Positions 6,298 to 12,043 of a stretch of DNA of 12,946 nt are shown here, in pieces. Each line of letters begins with the position of its first letter. Position 1 is the stretch's first letter. The translations under genes were made by a program, and so were the position numbers. Under the pieces are notes generated by a model that was not told the origin of the DNA, ran no database searches, and saw only the letters and a list, made by a program, of their open reading frames with translations. The DNA comes from Acidobacteriaceae bacterium (GTDB taxonomy: Bacteria; Acidobacteriota; Terriglobia; Terriglobales; Acidobacteriaceae): assembly GCA_003156235.1 (NCBI GenBank), contig PMGP01000418.1, positions 370 through 13,315 on the forward strand, in the 5' to 3' direction.

Positions 6298-7703
6298 TTG
6301 TACCTCTGTCCGTCCATTTCATTTGCAGGCTCAATGTGGATTGCTCTCGGCATTTCCGCCCGCTGCAGAAGGCCGCTCAGCAATCCGCGCATCTTCGATT
6401 TCTCTTGCGGCTCATTGGCGCTTGCGTCCACCCGCAACTCCAGATCGTAATCTTCTGTTCCGTCCCCATGTTTGATAATATGCGTTTTGGCGCTGACTAC
6501 ATGGGGAATTCCGGCCGCCAGCCGGCGCACCGCGGCCAGGTTGATCTTTTCCCCTTTCCGGCTGATGAAGTCGCTGAGCCGGCCCAAATAATAAAGATAA
6601 CCGTCCTTGTCCTGATCGAACGAGTCGCCCGTGGCAATCGTCTGCGGCGCCACAAGATCATTCTTCGTCCGTCCCTCGACGCGGCCAATCGGGCGCTTCA
6701 TCACCGTTGCCGAATTCACATAAAGTTGTTTCCGTCCGCTTCCATCTCCGACAGGGTGAAGGGACACCGTGGTTCCTTCGTGTGCAAGACCCGCTGAGCT
6801 GTACCGGGAGGAGGGTTCGGCGTGCGCCGCCAGGGTAGAGACGCGCGGACCGGCTTGCGTGAGACCGTAGGTCAAGTAGACGGCTTTCCCTTTCCGCAGT
6901 TCCACCAGGCGGGCAACCAGATCCGGTTCCAGCGCGTCACCGCCAACGGATAGTACTCTCAAGCCGGCGAGCACAGTTGCATCCGTCTGCAGAACGGAAC
7001 GGATTCCCACGGGCGTCAACGAGGAAACCGTAATGCTGTAATCCTCCAGCGCTTTTCGATAACCCCCCAAACTGAACGGCGGCCCGCTGATAATTAGCCG
7101 ATTGCCGCACGCCAGGGACGAAAGAGCCTGCGCGGACAAGGCAAAGGAAAAAAACATGGGAAGTGTGACTAAAACGGTATCGCTCGCGCCTTGGCCGATA
7201 GCCTGGACGTGACGCTTGCCATTCAGAAGGATTGCCTCGAAATCGAAGACGCAGCCGCTGGCAACGCCTGATGTTCCCGATGTCATCAGGACGACTTCGC
7301 CCGGAGCCCCGGCCGGTTCAGGCGGAGGTTTGAGAATCGCGACATGCAGTGGGCCGATGGAGTGATAGGACTCCGCCCCTAGTTCGCCGGTCGACAAGCG
7401 CAACCCGCCAATCGCGAATGCCCCCATCGCTGTTGCGATTTCACGCAGGCGCGCCGCGTGCATGAGCGGAGGAAGCAGCGCCGGCACTCCGCCGGCCATC
7501 AGCACACCAAAATACTGGTGCAGCAACTCCTTGCAATTGGGCAGGCACAGCAATACCAGATCACCTGGGCGAAGACCAAGCTGCTTCCACGCTCGTCCCA
7601 GCGACTCACAATCTGGCGAACAGGGAGGAATACCGCTGGGAAGCGCCTCAACTGCTCTTTCCACAAAGGAATCCAACAGGCGCGGGGAGAGAAAGTTCTT
7701 CAT
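6294..7703 (-). CDS. AMP-binding (ANL superfamily) acyl-activating-like enzyme with atypical core motifs
   Basis: A 469-residue protein with most ANL landmarks: the P-loop at 141-146 (TSGTSG), YGLTQ at 279-283 for the A5 YGxTE motif, TGD at 358-360, and the hinge GRLSDFISRKGEKI at 374-387. Members make acyl-adenylates and then thioesters to CoA or an ACP. Two normally conserved basic residues are missing. The P-loop continues VASGC, so Ser replaces the usual Lys/Arg. The A10 motif at the C-terminus reads GQRYK (465-469), so Gln stands where the adenylation lysine of NGKxxR is expected. It is also shorter than the typical 500-550 residues. It could be a starter-unit or ACP ligase with altered chemistry, or a catalytically weakened homologue. 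It is joined by 4-bp overlaps to both neighbours. Confidence 0.85.
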   Translation of the reverse strand: MKNFLSPRLLDSFVERAVEALPSGIPPCSPDCESLGRAWKQLGLRPGDLVLLCLPNCKELLHQYFGVLMAGGVPALLPPLMHAARLREIATAMGAFAIGGLRLSTGELGAESYHSIGPLHVAILKPPPEPAGAPGEVVLMTSGTSGVASGCVFDFEAILLNGKRHVQAIGQGASDTVLVTLPMFFSFALSAQALSSLACGNRLIISGPPFSLGGYRKALEDYSITVSSLTPVGIRSVLQTDATVLAGLRVLSVGGDALEPDLVARLVELRKGKAVYLTYGLTQAGPRVSTLAAHAEPSSRYSSAGLAHEGTTVSLHPVGDGSGRKQLYVNSATVMKRPIGRVEGRTKNDLVAPQTIATGDSFDQDKDGYLYYLGRLSDFISRKGEKINLAAVRRLAAGIPHVVSAKTHIIKHGDGTEDYDLELRVDASANEPQEKSKMRGLLSGLLQRAEMPRAIHIEPANEMDGQRYK

Positions 7704-8293
7704 GCGCTGGCCCCACTGTCCGGTTCAACGGCCGCCAGCCAGGCGATCTCCGCTTCCGTAAGCGAAGTGCCCGGCTCCGAAAATTCAGGCGGCGCCAGCA
7801 GCAGGGCGCGACTCATCAGGTCGCCGGAACTGCTGGTGCCGCACGTCGCCACAACCATCAACTTCGCAATCTTCCGCTCCAGCCAGCCCGCGCATAGTGT
7901 CAGGGCCACGGGAACGCCATCCCGCGGAACCATGGTCAAATTCATCGTCGGTCCGCGCAATCCAAACGCAATGCACGGTACTCCCACCAGCGTCCCAGGG
8001 CTCGCTGCCGCATAATGCATGGGTTGCGAAAATCCCTTGCTTCCCTCAGCAAGAACCTCTGCGATTGTTCCGCCGGGTCCCTGATCGCTGATGGCAATGA
8101 TGCCGATTTCGTGCTGCCACTTTGCCAGCAAATCCTCGGCTCCGGCAAGTGCGCTCATGACTGCCGCGGCTGTCGTCCATGCGGCCGGATCGGCGTATCG
8201 CACGGTAGCGCGAACTCGAGCATCAAACAAATCGCGCTGGGATGCGCCAGCTTCCCCTGATCCCGCGACTATCAATTTGTGCAGTTCGTTCAT
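7700..8293 (-). CDS. Ketosynthase-like partner (N-terminal KS domain only, no active-site Cys)
   Basis: A 197-residue protein resembling the beta-ketoacyl-synthase-like N-terminal domain (Ketoacyl-synt_2 type). The core YAAASPGTLVGVPCIAFGLRGPTMNLT (94-120) matches the KS segment before the nucleophile, but the TACSS motif is replaced by TMVPRDG, so no Cys sits at the active site. The C-terminal half of a full KS, including the two active-site His, is absent. Such short proteins occur beside a full KS in aryl-polyene loci, where the pair works like KS plus chain-length factor. By analogy this would pair with the KS encoded immediately upstream, whose stop codon overlaps this ATG (ATGA, 8290-8293). 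Partner function is inferred. Confidence 0.75.
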   Translation of the reverse strand: MNELHKLIVAGSGEAGASQRDLFDARVRATVRYADPAAWTTAAAVMSALAGAEDLLAKWQHEIGIIAISDQGPGGTIAEVLAEGSKGFSQPMHYAAASPGTLVGVPCIAFGLRGPTMNLTMVPRDGVPVALTLCAGWLERKIAKLMVVATCGTSSSGDLMSRALLLAPPEFSEPGTSLTEAEIAWLAAVEPDSGASA

Positions 8294-9402
8294 GCCGCCG
8301 CCTCGAAGACCAGGCTTGTATCGAATCCGCCAAACCCGAGTGTCAGGCTCAACCCCGCGCGGGCTGTGCAGGATGTTGGCTGGGAAATTGCCAGCGGCAA
8401 GGAAAACTCCGGCAGCGGCTGTTCCAAACCATAGATCGGTGGAACGCGGCCTTCGCGCATAGCCAGAATCAAGGCTATCGCTTCAATGGCGCCGGTGGCG
8501 CCCAGCGTATGCCCGAAGTTACCCTTCGTCGCGAAAACCAATGGGCGCGATACTCCCGTGAACAAAGCTGTGAACGCATTGCTTTCCGTAGTGTCGTTCA
8601 TTATGGTTCCAGAACCGTGCGCATTGATTAGCCCTATGGCTGACAAGGGCAGATTTGCATCCGCCAGTGATCGTTGCATCGCATAGCCCGCGGACAACCC
8701 GGTGATATCGGCTACGGTCATCCCCGAGGCATCATTTGCCGAACCAGCGCCGCTCAGAATCGCATGGGGGGATTGGCCTGGCGATTCAGGCTCGAGAACG
8801 ATAAACCCCGCGCCTTCGCCCAGAAGCGTACCATCGTGCCGGAGATCGAAGGCGCGCAACCAGGTCGGGGACATGGTTCCCAGCGCAGAATGAGCCAGCC
8901 GCTTGTTCGGCGTCAGAACATCCGCGCCGCCGCACACGCAGCATTTCGCAACTCCAGTGCGAATCAACTCCGCGCCCACCAGAATCGCATCGGCGCCCGA
9001 TGAACAGGCGGTCGAAATCACGATCGGCGCCGTAGCTGCTCCCAACTCCCGCGCCACATCTGTTGCCCAGCCCGAAAGTGGCGTGCGCGCAGCCGCATCG
9101 TCCAGATAAGCGCCGAGGCTGGTGCTCAGAATAAATCGCACCTCCGGATCGCCGGGCTCGCGGTTGGCTTGCGCCAGCGCTTTCCGGATGGTCGCGCACG
9201 CCATCTTCGTAAGCCGCTCGGAAGGCGGAATCTCCGTGTCCATGGCGGTCGCGGCCAGCAGATTGCGCAGCCGCCCCGCATACGCAACGGGCCTCATGCC
9301 GGTCTTGCCATCGAGCAGCGCCTGCCACACGGGCTCCAGGCCGTCACCCAAGGCAGTCAGCCATGCCATTCCCGTAACTGCTACTCGCGAACCTGATGAC
9401 AT
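8290..9402 (-). CDS. Beta-ketoacyl-ACP synthase (FabF/KAS II type)
   Basis: A 370-residue ketosynthase with the complete catalytic triad: Cys133 in STACSSGAD, His262 in NAHGSGT, and His298 in KGNFGHTLGATG, with the conserved Lys293 just before it. It would decarboxylate malonyl-ACP and condense it with an acyl group. At 370 residues it is a little shorter than FabF (about 410). I chose the ATG at 9400-9402, giving MSSGSRVAVTGMAW, which fits the family N-terminus; the TTG 36 bp upstream would add residues unlike the family. The nearest purine-rich site (GGAG) is 13 nt away, too far to be convincing. A palindrome overlaps the ATG. It is the first gene of a seven-gene coupled run and follows the ACP gene after a 227-bp gap. 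Confidence 0.92.
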   Translation of the reverse strand: MSSGSRVAVTGMAWLTALGDGLEPVWQALLDGKTGMRPVAYAGRLRNLLAATAMDTEIPPSERLTKMACATIRKALAQANREPGDPEVRFILSTSLGAYLDDAAARTPLSGWATDVARELGAATAPIVISTACSSGADAILVGAELIRTGVAKCCVCGGADVLTPNKRLAHSALGTMSPTWLRAFDLRHDGTLLGEGAGFIVLEPESPGQSPHAILSGAGSANDASGMTVADITGLSAGYAMQRSLADANLPLSAIGLINAHGSGTIMNDTTESNAFTALFTGVSRPLVFATKGNFGHTLGATGAIEAIALILAMREGRVPPIYGLEQPLPEFSLPLAISQPTSCTARAGLSLTLGFGGFDTSLVFEAAA

Positions 9403-9415
9403 ACGATTATCGTAT
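9401..9415. promoter_or_regulatory. Perfect inverted repeat over the KS start codon; possible operator/-10
   Basis: The arms ATACGAT and ATCGTAT flank a single central base and overlap the first two bases of the KS ATG. On the minus strand TACGAT (9409-9414) could serve as a -10 box six bases before the A of the ATG, with a weak -35 TTGTTT (9433-9438) 18 bp upstream. The arrangement has the same geometry as the toxin-antitoxin promoter in this window. The palindrome is certain; its function is a guess. It could instead form a hairpin in a longer mRNA that hides the start codon. Confidence 0.35.
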
Positions 9416-9554
9416 CTCCAGCGCGCAATAAAAAACAAAGGCTCAATGGGCCAGTCTTGCTCGCATTCTATGTGGTGGACACCCGCGTTTGTTTCTATGT
9501 TCGTGGCGGATCGGCACTATTACGGAATGAAGCGCCAAGGAAGAATAGCCGGCT

Positions 9555-9575
9555 GCCGAGCCGTTTGGGCTCAGC
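9555..9575 (-). terminator. Hairpin in the ACP-KS gap, weak terminator candidate
   Basis: GCCGAGCC (9555-9562) pairs with GGCTCAGC (9568-9575) through eight pairs including one G-T, with a 5-base loop. It lies 55 bp after the ACP stop codon in the direction of transcription. The bases that follow (minus strand AGCCGGCTATTCTTCC) are only modestly T-rich. It could be a weak or partial terminator that sets ACP expression apart from the downstream genes. The rest of the 227-bp gap (9403-9629) holds no open frame I can support. Confidence 0.3.
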
Positions 9576-9629
9576 GTTAAAATCATTCCGGCGCATAGGG
9601 CTTCCGCATTAGATGCTGATTGGCTGGTT

Positions 9630-9908
9630 TTACCGGGCAGAATCCGCTGCTGCTTTTTTGGCCTGCAAGTGATCGATCAGGTCCGCCAACACCCGAATCG
9701 AAGTGAAATTCTCAGGCGTGTAGTCGTCGTCGCTGATCTCGACATTAAACCTTTGCTCGCAAAGCGCGCGCAAATCCACAAACCCGACCGAATCCAGGCC
9801 TACAACTGTCCGCAGTCCGTCATCCAGGCCGATATCATTCTCTGCTACCTCTATGAACAAGTCGGTGACGATCATTTTCCGCAAACTTGCGATCAAGTCC
9901 TCGCGCAT
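9630..9908 (-). CDS. Acyl carrier protein
   Basis: A 92-residue carrier protein. The phosphopantetheine attachment site is Ser40 in VVGLDSVGFVDL, matching the family's GxDSxxxxxL signature. The helix II/III region (RALCEQRFNVEISDDDYTPENFTSIRVLADLI) is acidic and typical of type II ACPs. The start is decided by the ribosome site: GGAGG (9915-9919) lies exactly 6 nt before the ATG at 9906-9908, whereas the ATG two codons earlier (9912-9914) abuts it directly. The ACP is the first gene of the block and the probable carrier for the ketosynthase and ligase-like enzyme downstream. No phosphopantetheinyl transferase is nearby, so a housekeeping enzyme must charge it. Confidence 0.9.
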   Translation of the reverse strand: MREDLIASLRKMIVTDLFIEVAENDIGLDDGLRTVVGLDSVGFVDLRALCEQRFNVEISDDDYTPENFTSIRVLADLIDHLQAKKAAADSAR

Positions 9909-9914
9909 TTTCAT

Positions 9915-9919
9915 CCTCC
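9915..9919 (-). promoter_or_regulatory. Ribosome binding site deciding the ACP start
   Basis: GGAGG on the minus strand. Its distance of 6 nt to the second of two close ATG codons, and of zero to the first, favours the second. Confidence 0.75.
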
Positions 9920-9984
9920 AAATGGACGTATCCAGCCTATTTCACTGCAAATGGGAAACATCTCTATTCGTTCTCTGATCTGTC

Positions 9985-10012
9985 ATTCTATATGAATACA
10001 GCGGACTTGCAA
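9985..10012 (-). promoter_or_regulatory. Possible sigma-70 promoter for the ACP gene
   Basis: On the minus strand TTGCAA (10007-10012) is followed after 16 bp by TAGAAT (9985-9990), giving a predicted start near 9978 and a leader of about 70 nt before the ACP ATG. Both boxes are close to consensus, but this is a by-eye call in an AT-rich stretch. Confidence 0.4.
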
Positions 10013-10267
10013 CCTGGAAAGCTCGTAAAAAAACTCTCGGATACATGTCTTTGAAACCTGCGCGTGTGCAATTCATGTAACAACCAGTGGTCAATGAGCT
10101 GCGTCTACAGCGTAATTCCCAGGCAAACTTTTGTATCTGCTTCATGTCTTGTGGTACTTTGTCGTTGGGAGAAGTGATGGAGCAAAGGGCCGCGCCGGAT
10201 CAGTGTTTCCGGCAACTTCCCAGCATTCTTCTTCATTTTCGCAGAGTTTTGATTTCTGCTTGTTGAT

Positions 10268-10311
10268 CGCCTCCGGAGCTTCAGTCCGGTAGTTCAAATT
10301 TCTCTTTGCGC
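10268..10311 (+). repeat. Degenerate 3'-half copy of tRNA-Arg (attachment-site scar)
   Basis: Aligned without gaps to tRNA positions 1757-1800, 34 of 44 bases match. This includes an exact 12-base run CGCCTCCGGAGC over the anticodon, the T-loop core AGTTC then AAAT, and the terminal GCGC. Similarity stops abruptly at the anticodon stem on the left and ends at the acceptor stem on the right, the usual extent of a tRNA-type attachment site. The T stem has lost pairing (GGTAG against TTCTC) and the acceptor 3' strand reads TTTGCGC, so it is not part of a working tRNA. The same strand and orientation as the intact gene make it a direct repeat. Confidence 0.7.
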
Positions 10312-10382
10312 GTCCTAGTTATCACTTTGCCCGTTCTCTTGAACCGTATTTATCTTCCTGATTTTCGGTGAAATGAGGGACT

Positions 10383-10916
10383 ATGGCAGACTGGAATACC
10401 GCCTACAACTGGATGATGGACAACGAGGATGCCGCACGCGCCTGCGCTCAGGTTGCGGACGCCAGCCCGGAGGGAGTCGCCGGCTCCTGCTTTGCCATCA
10501 GCGGAATCAACTCGGGCGCATGGCCGGTGGAGTTTGCGGCTATCGCGGCGGCAGACCAGGCCAGCCGCGAGCCGCGCGTCCAACGTTTCTATCAGGATCA
10601 CTTCTGGAACTACTGGTTAGCGCATCTGAATTCCGACGAGCTCTGCAAGCGAATCTTCGATTTTGCGGTCAATGGCGGCAGCCGTACTTCGGTGCGCTGT
10701 TTGCAGCTAGCGGTCAATTCGTTTTATCATGGCAATCCGCTTGTCGAAGATGGCGAATGGGGCCCCAAGACCATGGCGGCGACGAATGCTTGCAACCCGG
10801 CGACGTTGGTTGCCGCCTTTCAGCAGCAGCGGGTGGCATACTGCCAGGCAATTGTTGCCGCCAATCCTGATAAGGCGATCTGCCTGAACGCATGGATTGC
10901 CCGCGCCCGGAAGTAG
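10383..10916 (+). CDS. GH108-like N-acetylmuramidase with C-terminal peptidoglycan-binding region
   Basis: A 177-residue protein resembling the ZliS/phage-lysin family of peptidoglycan muramidases. Glu15 in MMDNEDAA sits where the family has its catalytic Glu. FYQDHFWNYW (69-78), DFAVNGGS (93-100) and VEDGEWGPKTMAATNA (121-136) match family landmarks, the last two in the small peptidoglycan-binding part. The family's usual NEGGY and DPxDPGGxT stretch after the Glu is replaced by an Ala-rich segment, so activity is not assured. Six Cys are present. No signal peptide is seen, so export would need a holin-like or unconventional route, as for a phage endolysin. It lies just outside the tRNA remnant and is followed by a membrane-protein gene 66 bp downstream. 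Confidence 0.7.
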   Translation: MADWNTAYNWMMDNEDAARACAQVADASPEGVAGSCFAISGINSGAWPVEFAAIAAADQASREPRVQRFYQDHFWNYWLAHLNSDELCKRIFDFAVNGGSRTSVRCLQLAVNSFYHGNPLVEDGEWGPKTMAATNACNPATLVAAFQQQRVAYCQAIVAANPDKAICLNAWIARARK

Positions 10917-10940
10917 CTTGTGGATCATTCAACTGAATAG

Positions 10941-10969
10941 GGGCCAAGGACTCACTTTCCTTTTGGCCC
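10941..10969. other. Hairpin between the muramidase and membrane-protein genes
   Basis: GGGCCAAGGA (10941-10950) pairs with TCC-TT and TTGGCCC (10958-10969), giving ten pairs interrupted by a two-base bulge, with a 7-base loop. There is no T-run after it on either strand. It ends 4 bases before the AAGG ribosome site of the next gene, so it may act as a weak terminator or affect translation of that gene. Confidence 0.35.
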
Positions 10970-10982
10970 GGACAAGGTGCAA

Positions 10983-11765
10983 ATGCAACTCAGTTTTGAT
11001 TTCTTTGCTCGACAGATCGCAACCATTGAACGGATTATCTGGACGCTGACCTTTGCCGCGGAACTGGTTTTGCTGGTGGTTCTGGTTGGCCGTGAACGGG
11101 CGCGGCGCTATCCGTGGTTCACCGCCGGCATCGTGCTGTTCGCCCTGCAACTGATGGCCGGGGAACTGCTGAATGGCCGGATGGCAAAGCTCCCTTATAG
11201 CTTCACGATGCTCACGCTGGGCGATCTGGCTGCGATTGTGGGCCTGCTGGTGCTGGTGGAGATGGCGCGGTCAGCCTTTGCCACGGTTCAGCGCTCTGTT
11301 GTTCTTGTGAATTCCGTGGGGCTGCTGTTGCTCGCTGGAGGGTTTCTCTACGTTATGGGGCCTTGGCCAGTGTGGAAGCAATTGGCGGCCTTGGACCCGA
11401 CGATGATAAAGCTCTACGTGATGCAACTTGCGGCGCAGAAGGGCGAGCTGCTGGTTGCTTTGCTGACCGTGGGGTTTGGGCTGCTGGTGATGCTCTATGG
11501 CCGCCATTACAAGGCCGGCTGGCGAAGCCACACGCAGAGCATTGTGATCGGGCTTTTTGCCGTGGCCGTCTCCTTGTTGGCGCTGGAGGTGGTGGTCCTC
11601 CGGACGCTTCATTACACCCAGGCCGAGTCGACCAGCGTGATGCACCTGCGGTTGAGTTTTGCCATCGCCCACGAATTGGTGTTCCTGGCCGCGCTGGTGT
11701 GGTGGATTGTGTGGCTGTGGCTGGACGAGCCGGGTGCAGCCAAGCCGGAGCCGCCTGCCGAGTAA
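10983..11765 (+). CDS. Seven-helix integral membrane protein, function unknown
   Basis: A 260-residue, very hydrophobic protein with about seven predicted membrane helices near residues 17-36, 46-64, 75-94, 106-125, 155-172, 186-205 and 224-247, and a short acidic/Pro-rich tail (DEPGAAKPEPPAE). Conspicuous charged residues in or near helices include Glu61 and Glu155. I recognise no named family; the layout is like uncharacterised acidobacterial membrane proteins. The ATG at 10983-10985 is preceded by AAGG 5 nt upstream. A GTG two codons earlier (10977) would start inside that ribosome site and is less likely. Whether it is co-transcribed with the muramidase gene is unclear because of the hairpin between them. 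Confidence 0.75.
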   Translation: MQLSFDFFARQIATIERIIWTLTFAAELVLLVVLVGRERARRYPWFTAGIVLFALQLMAGELLNGRMAKLPYSFTMLTLGDLAAIVGLLVLVEMARSAFATVQRSVVLVNSVGLLLLAGGFLYVMGPWPVWKQLAALDPTMIKLYVMQLAAQKGELLVALLTVGFGLLVMLYGRHYKAGWRSHTQSIVIGLFAVAVSLLALEVVVLRTLHYTQAESTSVMHLRLSFAIAHELVFLAALVWWIVWLWLDEPGAAKPEPPAE

Positions 11766-11777
11766 ACCACGACTTTT

Positions 11778-11958
11778 AGCCTCTTGCAAAATTCTATTGA
11801 GAGGGCGATTATTTGGCCCCGGAGGGGCCATCGATAATAGCCCAGGATGGACCCTGAGCGCAGCGAAGGGGGAATCCTGGGAAAGCCCGTCAGAACAAAC
11901 CAAAGCCCCGGAGGGGCGCCCGAATCTTTTGTGCCGGTTTTTGATTTTGCAAGAGGCT
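11778..11958. repeat. 181-bp structured intergenic element with 15-bp terminal inverted repeats
   Basis: The ends are perfect inverted repeats: AGCCTCTTGCAAAAT (11778-11792) and its reverse complement at 11944-11958. Inside are two copies of the hairpin 13-mer GCCCCGGAGGGGC (11816-11828, 11905-11917) and an 8-bp inverted repeat CCCAGGAT/ATCCTGGG (11841-11848, 11874-11881) that itself encloses CCCT and AGGG. No reading frame in it is protein-like. It fits a MITE-like or dispersed palindromic element. No flanking target-site duplication is obvious. Confidence 0.65.
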
Positions 11959-12043
11959 CCTTTGTTCATGATATAAAGTGCTTATGCGCGCGGGCTTGGT
12001 ATGAGCCGCGCGCGTGGAACACCGCATAGAGGTTTGCTTACAT

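Larger units (their letters stand above)
1757..10311. mobile_element. Candidate genomic island inserted at tRNA-Arg, integrase absent
   Basis: The segment is bounded on the left by the 3' half of the intact tRNA-Arg gene and on the right by a direct, degenerate copy of that same half (10268-10311). The tRNA 3' end faces inward, as expected for integration at a tRNA gene. The entire eight-gene biosynthetic block (1926-9908) lies between these ends, and the genes outside belong to unrelated functions. No integrase, excisionase or transposase gene is visible, so the element would be immobile. The repeat is seen in the sequence; the island interpretation is inferred. Confidence 0.55.
9920..10382. 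other. 463-bp non-coding gap between the ACP gene and the muramidase gene
   Basis: The gap holds the possible ACP promoter (9985-10012), the tRNA-Arg remnant (10268-10311), a 6-bp-stem hairpin (GCCGGA 10194-10199 with TCCGGC 10208-10213), and a 29-codon open frame on the plus strand (10177-10266) preceded by GGAG 5 nt before its ATG. The short frame (MEQRAAPDQCFRQLPSILLH...) matches nothing I know and may be chance. An open minus-strand frame at 9942-10145 has no protein-like features. I see no integrase remains. The muramidase has a GAGGG site 3 nt before its ATG. Confidence 0.6.

Noticed and set aside
9942..10145. Minus-strand 67-codon open frame upstream of the ACP gene
   Set aside because: No domain-like features, and it overlaps the probable ACP promoter.
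11271..11969. Minus-strand 232-codon open frame
   Set aside because: Antisense to the seven-helix membrane protein and extends through the repeat element; rich in His/Gln/Pro as expected of an antisense frame.
11847..12029. Short plus-strand open frame within the 181-bp repeat element
   Set aside because: It simply reads through the hairpins of the element and has no protein-like composition.
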